The notes: generated by a model from the sequence alone, not told the origin. Numbered from the stretch's first letter, positions 8,485 to 17,251 are shown. The stretch is DNA of 64,000 nt from JACRCT01 sp036504155 (GCA_036504155.1 DASXVQ010000030.1:124001-188000), one strand, 5' to 3'. Numbers and translations are program-made.

Positions 8485-9357
8485 ATGAGCGCCCTCCTCA
8501 AGAAACGCTGGTTCAAGAACCTCGCCTACTGTGCGTTCTTCGGCTTCGCCTTCGTGCTGATGCTGTTCGTGACCTTCCCGTTCAAGCAGGTCGCCGACCG
8601 GATCGAGGCGGAGGCCAAGGCGGCGAACATCGGGCTGCGCATCGGGGCGATGGGCCCGAGCCTGTTCTGGATCAAGGCCAAGAACCTCGCCCTGACGCCG
8701 CCCAAGCAGGAGGGCAGCCCGGAGCCGCAGGCCATCCCCATCGACGAGATCCAGGTCCGCCCCACCCTGCTGCCCCTGGGCGTGGCGTTCCAGGCCAAGC
8801 TCTTCGGCGGGACCATCGAGGGCAACACCGGGCGGCCGGGCAAGCGCGCGCCGCTGGTGGTGCACATCAAGAACCTCGACCTGTCCAAGACCAACTCCAA
8901 GGCCGCGGTGGGCCTCGACCTCGCCGGCAAGCTCGACAGCGACGTCGACCTGATGCTCGACCCGGACGGCACCAAGATGTCCGGGAAGATGAGCTTCAAC
9001 GGCACGGGGATGGTCATCAACGGCGGGACGGTGGCCCAGTTCGACCTGCCCAAGGTCGACCTCGGCCGCCTGGAGATGGCCTTCAAGCTCGACGGCGGCA
9101 AGGCCACGGTGGACTTCTTCAAGACCCAGGGAGCGGACGTCGAGGCCACCATGGACGGCGACGTGACGCTGGCGCCGAAGGTGCCGATGTCGGCGCTCAA
9201 GCTGAAGCTGAAGTTCAAGCCCGCCGAGGAGTTCCTCAAGCGCTACTCGTTCATCCAGACCGGCCTGAGCTTCGCGATGACCAAGGACAGCAAGGGCTTC
9301 TACACGGTCAACATCAACCGGGTGCTCGGCAACCCCGGGTTCCAGCCGCAGCGCTGA
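8485..9357 (+). CDS. gspN: Type II secretion protein GspN
   Basis: 290 residues. One N-terminal membrane segment (about residues 10-30, LAYCAFFGFAFVLMLFVTF) is followed by a periplasmic region. That region begins with a GPSLFWIKAKNLAL stretch and continues with alternating strands (KLDSDVDLMLDPDGT, MSFNGTGMVINGG), resembling AsmA-like or deltaproteobacterial GspN proteins. GspN is an accessory component found in only some type II systems; its exact role is not settled. It is the last gene before a terminator, so the operon as seen runs from gspE to gspN. gspC and gspD must lie upstream of the window or elsewhere. Confidence 0.85.
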   Translation: MSALLKKRWFKNLAYCAFFGFAFVLMLFVTFPFKQVADRIEAEAKAANIGLRIGAMGPSLFWIKAKNLALTPPKQEGSPEPQAIPIDEIQVRPTLLPLGVAFQAKLFGGTIEGNTGRPGKRAPLVVHIKNLDLSKTNSKAAVGLDLAGKLDSDVDLMLDPDGTKMSGKMSFNGTGMVINGGTVAQFDLPKVDLGRLEMAFKLDGGKATVDFFKTQGADVEATMDGDVTLAPKVPMSALKLKLKFKPAEEFLKRYSFIQTGLSFAMTKDSKGFYTVNINRVLGNPGFQPQR

Positions 9358-9383
9358 GCCAAGGCTCCGCTTCAAACGCGACC

Positions 9384-9422
9384 GCGCGCCCCGGAAAGAT
9401 CCGGAGCGCGCGCTTGGCTTTT
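9384..9422 (+). terminator. Rho-independent terminator after the gsp operon
   Basis: Arms 9384-9394 (gcgcgccccgg) and 9401-9411 (ccggagcgcgc) form an 11-base stem with one mismatch and a six-base loop. The tail gcttggctttt gives a short run of T. It ends 17 bases before the convergent DUF3006 gene. Confidence 0.75.
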
Positions 9423-9438
9423 CGGGACTGGTGGCGGC

Positions 9439-9744
9439 TCAGTCGACGAAGAGGTCCTTCATCAGGTCCTCGATCTCCTTCTTCATCGAGTCTGTCTTGC
9501 CCTGGTTGACCTTGGCCTTCACCAGCTTGTCGCCCTTCATCTCCAGGTCCAGCCACTGCCCTTCCTTGGCGGCCTTGGGCAGCTTGGACTTGAGGATGTT
9601 CATGGGCGGCTTCGCGTCGCCGAAGTCGATGACTGCGTACTTGCCCTCGAAGCGGTCGATGCAGCCCTGCAGCTTCGTGGTCGCCGGGGACTTCTTCGCT
9701 TCGAGAGCACGGGCGGTCTTCGGGGTCGAATCGTTGATGCGCAT
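9439..9744 (-). CDS. DUF3006 family protein
   Basis: 101 residues. The core CIDRFEGKYAVIDFGD, then PMNILKSKLPKAAKEGQWLDLE, matches the DUF3006 family (IDRFEG opening, a small beta-rich domain). These proteins are found mainly in Firmicutes and some other bacteria and are often linked to metallo-hydrolase or competence-type proteins; function is unknown. The N-terminal 25 residues are Lys/Ala-rich and the tail is a charged helix (KKEIEDLMKDLFVD). It lies alone, convergent with gspN and separated by 188 bases of non-coding DNA from the end of cysA. No signal peptide or membrane segment is visible. Confidence 0.7.
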   Translation of the reverse strand: MRINDSTPKTARALEAKKSPATTKLQGCIDRFEGKYAVIDFGDAKPPMNILKSKLPKAAKEGQWLDLEMKGDKLVKAKVNQGKTDSMKKEIEDLMKDLFVD

Positions 9745-9932
9745 GGAGTCTCCACTGGTCGAGCCTTCGGGGTGTAGAGCGGGCTGAGGCGCCTTTCCAA
9801 GCTACATCATCGGCAGCCCACCGGCAGGAGTTGCTTCGGCCTGCTATCCCTGGCCTCCACTCGGATATCTGGCGCCATCCTCTCGGCCATGGCTCACGCT
9901 GCAGGTCCACAGCCGCTGCGAGGTCAGGGTCC

Positions 9933-11000
9933 CTAGCCTGCCTCCTTCGACGCGAAGATGCTCATCTGCAGCGGGCTGACGAAGACCGCCGCGCCCTCCT
10001 GCAGGCCCAGCTCGCGGTAGCGCTCCTGCGACAGCTCGACGCGCACCGGGTCGCCCCACTCGGCCACGAGGTCCACCTTCACCAGCGGCCCCGCCGAGTT
10101 GATCCGCTCGACCCTGGCGCGGAACTGCCCCTCGCCCTTGCCCTCGAGCTCGATCTGCAGCTGGTGCGGCCGGATGTAGAGCGCGGCGATCTGCGCGCCG
10201 GTGCGGGCGTGCTCCGGGGCGTCGAACTTCAGCGGCCCGACGATGGCCTTGCCGCCCTCGACGCGGCCGTGGAAGAGGTTCACGTCGCCCAGGAAGTCGA
10301 GGACGAACGGGCTGGCCGGCTTGGCCCAGACCTCGGCCGGGGTCCCCGCCTGCTCCACCCTGCCCTGGTTCATCACCACCACCCGATCCGCCGCCTCCAG
10401 CGCCTCCTCCTGATCGTGCGTGACGAAGACGCTGGTGACGTGGAGATCGTCGTGCAGCCGCCGCAGCCAGCGCCGCAGCTCCTTGCGCACCTTCGCATCC
10501 AGGGCGCCGAACGGCTCGTCGAGCAGGAGCACCCGCGGCTCCACCGCCAAGGCCCTCGCCAGGGCGACGCGCTGCCGCTGGCCGCCCGAGAGCTGGGCCG
10601 GAAGCCGCTGGGCCATCGCCTCGAGCTGGACCAGCTGCAGCAGCTTGCGGACGCGGTCCTCGATCTCCTTGGGCGGCGGCCGGGTCGCGCTCGGCCGGAC
10701 CCGCAGGCCGAAGGCGATGTTCTCGAAGACCGTCATGTGCCGGAAGAGCGCGTAGTGCTGGAAGACGAAGCCCACCCGCCGGTCGGAGACGTGCGTCGAG
10801 GTCGAGTCCTCGCCGTCGAAAAGCACCGTCCCCGCGTCGGGGACCTCCAGCCCGGCCACCAGGCGCAGCAGCGTCGTCTTGCCGGACCCGGAGGGCCCCA
10901 GCAGCGCCACCAGCTCGCCGGTCTCCACGCGCAGGTCCACGTCCTCGACCGCGACGAACGGGCCGAAGCGCTTGCTCAGGTGCCGGACCTCGATGCTCAT
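9933..11000 (-). CDS. cysA: Sulfate/thiosulfate import ATPase CysA
   Basis: 355 residues. This is the ATPase of the sulfate ABC importer, bound to the cytoplasmic face of CysT/CysW. Walker A GPSGSGKT is near residues 34-41, the signature LSGGQRQRVALARAL near 135-149, and Walker B VLLLDEPFGALD near 155-166. The switch His is in FVTHDQEEAL. A C-terminal TOBE-like regulatory domain covers about 240-355. FGPFVAVEDVDL and the context with a sulfate-binding protein favour CysA over other CUT/MOI ATPases. The start ATG overlaps the cysW stop (ATGA). It is the last gene of the leftward operon. Confidence 0.95.
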   Translation of the reverse strand: MSIEVRHLSKRFGPFVAVEDVDLRVETGELVALLGPSGSGKTTLLRLVAGLEVPDAGTVLFDGEDSTSTHVSDRRVGFVFQHYALFRHMTVFENIAFGLRVRPSATRPPPKEIEDRVRKLLQLVQLEAMAQRLPAQLSGGQRQRVALARALAVEPRVLLLDEPFGALDAKVRKELRRWLRRLHDDLHVTSVFVTHDQEEALEAADRVVVMNQGRVEQAGTPAEVWAKPASPFVLDFLGDVNLFHGRVEGGKAIVGPLKFDAPEHARTGAQIAALYIRPHQLQIELEGKGEGQFRARVERINSAGPLVKVDLVAEWGDPVRVELSQERYRELGLQEGAAVFVSPLQMSIFASKEAG

Positions 11001-11809
11001 GCGGCGCGCCTCCGCGCCAGGGCGGCCTTGGCCACCAGGGTGACGAGCGCCATCGCCGCCAGCGCGGACGCGACGGAGAACGCCGCGGCGAAGTTGTACT
11101 CGTTGTAGAGGATCTCCACGTGCAGCGGCGCGGTGTTGGTCTCGCCGCGGATGTGCCCGGAGACCACCGAGACCGCGCCGAACTCGCCGATGGCCCGCGC
11201 GTTCAGCAGCACCACACCGTAGAGCAGCGCCCAGCGCAGGTTGGGCAGCGTCACCCGGCGGAAGGTCTGCCAGCCGGAGGCCCCCAGCGCCAGAGCGACC
11301 TCTTCCTCTTCCGGGCCCTGCTCCTGCATCACCGGCACCAGCTCGCGGGCCACGAACGGCACGGTCACGAAGAGCGTCGCGAGCAGGATGCCGGGCACGG
11401 CGAAGACGATCTTGACGCCGTGCGCGTCCAGCCAGGGCCCGAGGATTCCCTGGGCCCCGAACACCAGCACGAAGGCGAGCCCGGCGACGACCGGCGAGAC
11501 CGCGAACGGCAGATCGATGGCGGCCATCAGCAGCGCGCGGCCCGGGAAGTCGAAGCGCGCCACCGCCCACGCCGCCGCCAGCCCGAACAGCGTGTTGAGC
11601 GGGACCGCCACCAGCGCCGCGAGGGCGGTCAGCTTCAGCGCCGAGAGCGTGTCCGGCTGCGTCAGCGCCGCCCAGTACCCCGCCGCCCCGTCGGCGAACG
11701 CCTGGGCGAACACCGCCACCAGCGGCACGAAGAGGAAGCAGCCCAGGAAGGCCAGCGCGCCCGCCACCAGCAGCCAGCGCCCGGGACCGCTCTCGCGCCG
11801 CGGCCTCAT
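10997..11809 (-). CDS. cysW: Sulfate ABC transporter permease CysW
   Basis: 270 residues with about six membrane segments. The EAA loop that contacts CysA reads EEEVALALGASGWQTFRRVTLP, followed by ARAIGEFGAVSVVSGHIRG, typical of CysW. CysW and CysT form the heterodimeric channel for sulfate or thiosulfate. The start is the ATG at 11809, which overlaps the end of cysT by four bases; upstream continuation of the frame would lie inside cysT and has no family match. Confidence 0.94.
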   Translation of the reverse strand: MRPRRESGPGRWLLVAGALAFLGCFLFVPLVAVFAQAFADGAAGYWAALTQPDTLSALKLTALAALVAVPLNTLFGLAAAWAVARFDFPGRALLMAAIDLPFAVSPVVAGLAFVLVFGAQGILGPWLDAHGVKIVFAVPGILLATLFVTVPFVARELVPVMQEQGPEEEEVALALGASGWQTFRRVTLPNLRWALLYGVVLLNARAIGEFGAVSVVSGHIRGETNTAPLHVEILYNEYNFAAAFSVASALAAMALVTLVAKAALARRRAA

Positions 11810-12633
11810 GCCGGCGCCCCCCGGCGGCGGGCCCAGGCCTGCAGCACGTTGAGGGTCGCGAGCAGCAGGAAGGAGGCCACCAGCATCACCAGCGCGATGG
11901 CGGTGGCGCCGGCGAGGTCGTACTGCTCCAGCTTGGCGACGATGAGCAGCGGCGCCACCTCGGTCTTCCCCGGCAGGTTCCCGGAGATGAACACCACCGA
12001 GCCGTACTCGCCCAGCGCCCGCGCGAACGCCAGGGTGAAGCCGGTGAGCAGCGCCGGCATGACCGAGGGCAGGAGCACGCGCCGGAAGATCTGCACGCGG
12101 CTCGCGCCGAGGCTCGCCGCCGCGTCCTCCACCTCCGGATCCAGGTCCTCGAGCACCGGCTGGACGGCGCGGACCACGAACGGCAGGCCGATGAAGGTCA
12201 GCGCCACCACGACGCCCAGCCGCGTGTAGGCGACCTGCATCCCGACCGACGCCATCCGCTCGCCCAGCCAGCCCGTCGGAGCCCAGACCGCCGTCAGCGC
12301 GATGCCCGCCACCGAGGTCGGGAGCGCAAACGGGAGATCGACGCAGGCGTCCACGAGGCGCCGCCCCGGGAACGGGCAGCGCACCAGCACCCAGGCCACC
12401 AGCAGGCCGAAGACGGCGTTGATGGTCGCCGCCACCAGCGCCGCCACGAGGCTCAGGCCGCACGCCGCCACCGCCCGCTCGCTCGTCACCGCCGCGACGA
12501 GCTGGTCCCAGCTCATGCGCCGGCCCTGCAGCGCCACCCCGGCGAGCGGGACCAGGACCAGCAGGCCGAGGTAGGTCAGCGTGAGCCCCAGCGAGAGCCC
12601 GAAGCCCGGCAGGACGTGACGGCGCGCCTTCAT
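11806..12633 (-). CDS. cysT: Sulfate ABC transporter permease CysT (CysU)
   Basis: 275 residues. Six membrane segments; the first is near residues 10-33 (LPGFGLSLGLTLTYLGLLV). The EAA loop is VEDAAASLGASRVQIFRRV, and FARALGEYGSVVFISGNLPG is a CysT signature. DLPFALPTSVAGIALT is also characteristic of sulfate permeases. It overlaps the sulfate-binding protein gene upstream (ATGA) and cysW downstream by four bases, so all four transport genes are translationally coupled. Confidence 0.95.
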   Translation of the reverse strand: MKARRHVLPGFGLSLGLTLTYLGLLVLVPLAGVALQGRRMSWDQLVAAVTSERAVAACGLSLVAALVAATINAVFGLLVAWVLVRCPFPGRRLVDACVDLPFALPTSVAGIALTAVWAPTGWLGERMASVGMQVAYTRLGVVVALTFIGLPFVVRAVQPVLEDLDPEVEDAAASLGASRVQIFRRVLLPSVMPALLTGFTLAFARALGEYGSVVFISGNLPGKTEVAPLLIVAKLEQYDLAGATAIALVMLVASFLLLATLNVLQAWARRRGAPA

Positions 12634-13616
12634 TTCGGCGCCTGGTAGATGCGGTCGAAGGTGCCGCCGTCGTCGAAGTGCGTCCGCTGCGCCTTGGCCC
12701 AGCCCCCGAAGTCGGCGTCGATGCCCAGCGTCCGGACCTCGGGGAAGTCGGCCCGGTGCCGCGCCAGCGCCTCGGCGGAGCGCGGCCGGTAGTGGTGCTT
12801 CGCCACGGTCTCCTGCGCCTCGGGGGTGTAGAGGTGCTCGAGGTACGCCTGCGCCAGCGCCCGCGTGCCCCGCTTCTCCACGACCTTGTCGACGACCGCC
12901 ACCGGCGGCTCGGCGAGGATGGTCAGCGGCGGCACGATCCGCTCGAACTTGTCCTTGCCCAGCTTGTCGAGCGCCAGCATCGCCTCGTTCTCCCAGGTGA
13001 CGAGGACGTCGCCGATGCCGCGCTGCGCGAAGGTGGTGGTCGAGCCTCGGGCCCCGGAGTCCAGCACCGGGACGTTCTTGAAGACCGCCCTGACGAACTC
13101 GAAGGCCTTGGCCTCGTCCGCGCCCTTCTGCGCCAGCGCCCAGCCCCACGCCGCCAGGTAGTTCCAGCGCGCGCCGCCGGAGGTCTTGGGGTTGGGCGTG
13201 ATGACCTGGATGCCCGGCCGCGCCAGGTCGCCCCAGTCGTGGATGCCCTTGGGGTTGCCCTTGCGCACCAGGAAGACGATGACCGAGGTGTACGGCGCGC
13301 TGTTGCCGGGCAGCCGCTTCTGCCAGCCCTCGGCGACCAGGCCCGCCTTCTGGATGGCGTCGATGTCGTAGGAGAGGGCGAGCGTCACCACGTCCGCCTC
13401 CAGGCCGTCGATGACCGAGCGCGCCTGCTTTCCCGAGCCTCCGTGCGATTGCCGGATCTGCACGTCCTGCCCGGTCTTCGCCTTCCAGGCCTTGGCGAAG
13501 GAGGCGTCGATCTCCTGGTACAGCTCGCGCGTGGGGTCGTAGGAGACGTTGAGCAGCGTGGCGTCCCCGGCCCCCAGGAACCCCGCGAGCAGCGCGGCGG
13601 CGAGGGTCGTCGTCAC
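12630..13616 (-). CDS. Periplasmic sulfate-binding protein
   Basis: 328 residues from a GTG start. It is the periplasmic receptor that delivers sulfate (or thiosulfate) to CysTWA. After a short signal peptide (TTTLAAALLAGFLGAGDA) comes the family motif LLNVSYDPTRELYQEI. SHGGSGKQARSVIDGLEADV contains the oxyanion-binding Ser/Gly region. NPKTSGGARWNYLAAWGWAL and RGIGDVLVTWENEA are further Sbp/CysP signatures. Sbp and CysP cannot be told apart safely by eye. The GTG overlaps the TGA of the Rrf2 gene (GTGA) and AAAGAGGAA upstream serves as ribosome-binding site, which supports this start over longer upstream ones. Confidence 0.93.
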   Translation of the reverse strand: MTTTLAAALLAGFLGAGDATLLNVSYDPTRELYQEIDASFAKAWKAKTGQDVQIRQSHGGSGKQARSVIDGLEADVVTLALSYDIDAIQKAGLVAEGWQKRLPGNSAPYTSVIVFLVRKGNPKGIHDWGDLARPGIQVITPNPKTSGGARWNYLAAWGWALAQKGADEAKAFEFVRAVFKNVPVLDSGARGSTTTFAQRGIGDVLVTWENEAMLALDKLGKDKFERIVPPLTILAEPPVAVVDKVVEKRGTRALAQAYLEHLYTPEAQETVAKHHYRPRSAEALARHRADFPEVRTLGIDADFGGWAKAQRTHFDDGGTFDRIYQAPK

Positions 13617-14068
13617 GGCCCGTTCCTCTTTCCGCGCGCGCTGCGGACGCGCGCGTCGACCGCGGCGTTCACCTTGTCGAGCGTGGCGCCCTCGAGGATC
13701 GCCGCGGTCGCGTCGCGGACCTGGCGCATGACCAGCTGGATGCCGCAGGCCAGCTCGTCCGCGCACTCGTCGCAGCGGTGGTAGGCGGTCTCGCTGGCGC
13801 AGGGCGTCAGCGCCAGCGGGCCCTCCAGCGCGCGCATCACCGCCCCGAGGTGGATCTCGCTCGGCGGCCTGGCGAGCTGGTAGCCGCCTCTCTTGCCCCG
13901 CCGGCTCTTCACCATCCCGCGACGCTTGAGGTCGAGGAGGATCAGCTGCAGGAACTTCTTGGAGATCTGCTCGGCCTCGGCGATCTCGGAGGCGAGCATC
14001 GCCCGCTCCGGTTCGCGAGCCATCCGCAGCAGCGCCTTGAGCCCGTACTTGGATTTCTGCGTGAGCAC
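13613..14068 (-). CDS. Rrf2-family transcriptional regulator, likely for sulfur genes
   Basis: 151 residues from the GTG at 14068, giving MLTQKSKYGLKALLRMA, the standard Rrf2 opening. A TTG six codons upstream is also open but would place the start inside the palindrome at 14077-14095. The winged helix covers about residues 1-85 (ISKKFLQLILLDLKRRGMVKS is the recognition region; GKRGGYQLARP is the wing). Four cysteines follow in C-x8-C-x2-C-x5-C. Fe-S-binding Rrf2 proteins (IscR, NsrR) use three cysteines here, so a cluster is possible but unproven. CymR, an Rrf2 protein without a cluster, controls sulfur genes in Firmicutes. Position at the head of the sulfate importer operon suggests sulfur control. 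Confidence 0.88.
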   Translation of the reverse strand: MLTQKSKYGLKALLRMAREPERAMLASEIAEAEQISKKFLQLILLDLKRRGMVKSRRGKRGGYQLARPPSEIHLGAVMRALEGPLALTPCASETAYHRCDECADELACGIQLVMRQVRDATAAILEGATLDKVNAAVDARVRSARGKRNGP

Positions 14069-14076
14069 GGGCGTAA

Positions 14077-14095
14077 GTCTAGTCAATCGCTAGAC
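14077..14095. promoter_or_regulatory. Inverted-repeat operator between Rrf2 gene and cysD
   Basis: gtctag (14077-14082) and its exact complement ctagac (14090-14095) flank seven AT-rich bases. It lies 8 bases upstream of the chosen Rrf2 start and about 120 bases upstream of cysD, in the divergent control region. On the minus strand ttgact overlaps the right half and could be a -35 element. Likely the Rrf2 site controlling its own operon and perhaps cysD; binding is inferred. Confidence 0.55.
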
Positions 14096-14216
14096 ATATG
14101 GGACAAGAGGGCGATCCGGGCCGGTGTGCGATTCCGCACAGCCGCGCCGCCCCTCCTTGGGATTGCCAAAGGCACCTCGCTGCGCCTAGGAATTCACTTC
14201 GCCCGAAGGATGACCG

Positions 14217-15203
14217 ATGCAAGACACCAAGCCCGCCGCCGCCGCCGCATCCCCGTCGCTCGCGCTGCCGCAGCCGGCCCCGGCCGCCGCCCGCGCCGCG
14301 GAGTCCTACGACTTCGGCACCCTCGACTGGCTGGAGTCCGAGAGCATCCACATCATGCGGGAGGTGGCCTCCGAGTTCGAGCGGCCGGTGATGCTCTACT
14401 CGGTGGGCAAAGACAGCTCGGTGATGGTGCACCTGGCCCGCAAGGCCTTCCACCCGGGCAAGATCCCCTTCCCGCTCCTGCACGTCGACACCAGCTACAA
14501 GTTCGACGAGATGTACGCCTTCCGCGACGAGTTCTGCGCGCGCATCGGCGTGGACCTGCGCGTCTACCGCTACGAGAAGGCGCTGGCCGAGAAGGCGAAC
14601 CCCTGGGACCTGGGCACGGTGCGCTGCTGCGCGCAGCTGAAGACCCGCGCCCTGCTCGAGGCGCTCGCGCAGGGCCGGTACGACGGAGCCCTGGGCGGCG
14701 CCCGCCGCGAGGAGGAGCGCTCGCGCGCCAAGGAGCGCATCTACTCGGTGCGCGACGGCCACGGGCAGTGGGACCCCAAGGTCCAGCGCCCCGAGCTGTG
14801 GAACCTCTACAACGGCCGCGTCGCCCCCGGCGAGAGCGTGCGCGTCTTCCCGATCTCGAACTGGACCGAGATCGACGTGTGGCGCTACATCGAGCGCGAG
14901 GACATCCCCGTCGTCCCGATGTACTTCGCCCGGGAGCGCGAGATGGTGGAGCGCGGGGAGATGCTCATCCCGGTGGGCCCGGCCACGCGGCTCAACCCCG
15001 GCGAGAAGCCCCGCAAGGTGATGTGCCGCTTCCGCACCCTGGGCTGCTACCCCTGCACCGGCGCGGTGCGCTCCACCGCCCGCACCGTCCGCGAGATCAT
15101 CGACGAGCTGGAAGACGTCGACGTCTCCGAGCGCATCACCCGCGTCATCGACCACGACACCGACGGGTCGATGGAGCAGAAGAAGCGCGAAGGCTACTTC
15201 TAG
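14217..15203 (+). CDS. cysD: Sulfate adenylyltransferase small subunit CysD
   Basis: 328 residues. CysD is the catalytic PP-loop subunit that makes adenosine 5'-phosphosulfate (APS) from sulfate and ATP, driven by GTP hydrolysis in CysN. The PP-loop is MLYSVGKDSSVMVHL (about residues 59-73). LLHVDTSYKFDEMYAFRD and GARREEERSRAKERIYSVRD are family blocks, and the C-terminus EQKKREGYF is standard for CysD. The first 27 residues are an Ala/Pro-rich extension not seen in most homologues. GAAGGA six bases before the ATG supports this start. cysNC follows after 83 bases. Confidence 0.96.
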   Translation: MQDTKPAAAAASPSLALPQPAPAAARAAESYDFGTLDWLESESIHIMREVASEFERPVMLYSVGKDSSVMVHLARKAFHPGKIPFPLLHVDTSYKFDEMYAFRDEFCARIGVDLRVYRYEKALAEKANPWDLGTVRCCAQLKTRALLEALAQGRYDGALGGARREEERSRAKERIYSVRDGHGQWDPKVQRPELWNLYNGRVAPGESVRVFPISNWTEIDVWRYIEREDIPVVPMYFAREREMVERGEMLIPVGPATRLNPGEKPRKVMCRFRTLGCYPCTGAVRSTARTVREIIDELEDVDVSERITRVIDHDTDGSMEQKKREGYF

Positions 15204-15286
15204 GCGCGGGCTGCAAACCCGACCCTCCAGGTCCAGCGGCGCGAGCGACAGCCGCCGCCTCTCTCTGACTCCGAAGAAGGCATCGC

Positions 15287-17185
15287 ATGGCTGGGAAGAA
15301 CGGCAACGGCACCCCGGAATCCACCCCTCGAGAGCCGGATCTTTTGCGCTTCGTGACCATGGGCAGCGTGGACGACGGCAAGTCCACCCTCATCGGGCGG
15401 CTCTTGCACGACACCGAGTCGGTGTTCGTCGACCAGCTCAAGGCGGTCAAGAGCGCCTCGGAGAAGCTCAAGCGCGACGGCGTGGACCTCTCGCTGCTCA
15501 CCGACGGCCTGCGCGCCGAGCGCGAGCAGGGCATCACCATCGACGTCGCCTACCGCCACTTCGCCACGCCCCGGCGGCGCTTCATCATCGCGGACACCCC
15601 CGGCCACGTGCAGTACACCCGCAACATGGCCACCGGCGCCTCCACCGCCGACCTCGCGCTCCTGCTGGTCGACGCCCGCAACGGCCTGCTGACCCAGACC
15701 CGGCGGCACGCCTTCATCGCCTCGCTGCTCGGGCTCAAGCACCTGGTGCTGGTGGTCAACAAGATGGACGCGGTCGGCTTCGACCAGGCCGTCTTCCAGA
15801 GGATCGCCGACGAGTTCCAGCAGTTCGCGGCGCGGCTGCGCTTCACCGACCTGCGCTGCATCCCCATCTCCGCGCTGGCCGGCGACAACGTCGTCACCCG
15901 CAGCGCGCACATGCCCTGGTACTCGGGGCCGGCGGTGCTCGAGCACCTGGAGACCGTCTACGTCGGCGGCGACCGCAACCTGGTGGACCTGCGCTTCTCG
16001 GTCCAGACCGTCGTCCGCCCCCACCAGGACTTCCGCGGCTACGCCGGCCAGGTCGTCTCCGGCGTCATCCGCCAGGGCGACGAGGTCGTGGCCCTGCCGT
16101 CCGAGCGCCGCTCGCGGGTGAAGGAGATCGTCACCTTCGACGGCCCGCGCGCCTACGCCTTCCCGCCGCAGTCGGTCACGGTGGTGCTCGAGGACGAGCT
16201 GGACATCAGCCGCGGCGACGTCCTGGTGCGCCCCCACAACCGCCCGCCGCTGCGCCGCGACCTCGAGGCGATGATGGTCTGGCTCAGCGCGGAGCCGCTG
16301 CGCGTGGGCGAGCCCTACCTCGTCAAGCACCTCGCCGCGCAGGTGAAGGGCGTGGTCAAGGCGGTCGCCTACCGCGTCGACCCCGACACCCTGCACCGCG
16401 AGGACGCGACGACGCTGAACCTCAACGACATCGGCCGGATCTCGCTCACCGTCTACCGGCCGCTGCCCAGCGACGGCTACGAGACCAACCGGGCGACCGG
16501 CAGCTTCATCCTCATCGACCCGGTCAGCAACGCCACGGTAGGCGCCGGGATGATCGTCGACCGCGCCCAGGCCGGGACCATCCAGGTCGAGCCCCCCTCC
16601 AACGACCAGCCGATGACCGCCGAGCAGCGCGCCTCGCGCTTCGGCCAGAAGCCCTGCACCCTCTGGCTCACCGGTCTCTCCGGGGCCGGCAAGTCCACGC
16701 TCGCCCGCGGCCTGGAGAAGCGGCTGTTCTCCCAGGGCCGCGCCTGCTTCGTGCTCGACGGGGACGAGGTCCGCGGCGGGCTCAACAAGGGCCTGGGGTT
16801 CTCGGCCGAGGACCGCTGCGAGAACATCCGCCGCTGCGCCGAGGTCGCCCGGCTGATGAACGAAGCCGGCCTGCTGGTCGTCACCGCCTTCATCTCGCCC
16901 TACCGCGCCGACCGGAAGATGGCCCGGGAGATCGTCGGCGACGGCCGCTTCGTGGAGCTCTTCGTCGACGCCCCGCTGGAGGTCTGCGAGAAGCGCGACG
17001 TGAAGGGCCTCTACCGGAAGGCGCGCGCCGGGGAGATCAAGGCCTTCACCGGCGTCTCCGACCCCTACGAGGCGCCGGAGAGCCCCGAGCTGCGCCTGGC
17101 CACCGGCACCATCGACCTGGAGGCCTCGCTGGACCTCGTCCTCGAGGCGCTCGAGCAGCGGGGCGTGCTGCCGCGCTACCGCTGA
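15287..17185 (+). CDS. cysNC: Bifunctional CysN-CysC: ATP sulfurylase GTPase subunit and APS kinase
   Basis: 632 residues, a fusion of two enzymes. Residues 1-440 are the CysN GTPase: G1 GSVDDGKS (about 26-33), G3 DTPGH (about 103-107), G4 NKMD (about 158-161), then two beta-barrel domains. Residues 450-632 are APS kinase (CysC), which phosphorylates APS to PAPS: P-loop GLSGAGKS (about 463-470), DGDEVR, and FISPYRADR. Fusion of CysN and CysC is known in many proteobacteria. With CysD the pair gives a full route from sulfate to PAPS. Rightward operon with cysD; a 22-base palindrome follows at 17230. Confidence 0.96.
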   Translation: MAGKNGNGTPESTPREPDLLRFVTMGSVDDGKSTLIGRLLHDTESVFVDQLKAVKSASEKLKRDGVDLSLLTDGLRAEREQGITIDVAYRHFATPRRRFIIADTPGHVQYTRNMATGASTADLALLLVDARNGLLTQTRRHAFIASLLGLKHLVLVVNKMDAVGFDQAVFQRIADEFQQFAARLRFTDLRCIPISALAGDNVVTRSAHMPWYSGPAVLEHLETVYVGGDRNLVDLRFSVQTVVRPHQDFRGYAGQVVSGVIRQGDEVVALPSERRSRVKEIVTFDGPRAYAFPPQSVTVVLEDELDISRGDVLVRPHNRPPLRRDLEAMMVWLSAEPLRVGEPYLVKHLAAQVKGVVKAVAYRVDPDTLHREDATTLNLNDIGRISLTVYRPLPSDGYETNRATGSFILIDPVSNATVGAGMIVDRAQAGTIQVEPPSNDQPMTAEQRASRFGQKPCTLWLTGLSGAGKSTLARGLEKRLFSQGRACFVLDGDEVRGGLNKGLGFSAEDRCENIRRCAEVARLMNEAGLLVVTAFISPYRADRKMAREIVGDGRFVELFVDAPLEVCEKRDVKGLYRKARAGEIKAFTGVSDPYEAPESPELRLATGTIDLEASLDLVLEALEQRGVLPRYR

Positions 17186-17229
17186 GCCCGGGCGTGGGGG
17201 GCACCGCAGCCCGTGAATCCAGGGGTCAA

Positions 17230-17251
17230 GAGCTCTAATCGATTAGAGCTC
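17230..17251. repeat. Perfect 22-bp AT-centred palindrome
   Basis: The 22 bases from 17230 (gagctctaatc, then its exact complement) form a perfect palindrome between the convergent ends of cysNC and the small lipoprotein gene. The left flank is ggggtcaa; the right flank lacks the matching complement. There is no T run, so a simple terminator is unlikely. It could be a two-fold protein-binding site or one half of a REP-like mobile repeat. Confidence 0.8.

Noticed and set aside
9745..9932. A gene between DUF3006 and cysA.
   Set aside because: Frames here are short and without ribosome-binding site or family resemblance.
14069..14086. TTG start for the Rrf2 regulator.
   Set aside because: It would lie inside the palindrome and add residues not usual for the family; the GTG at 14068 gives the standard opening.
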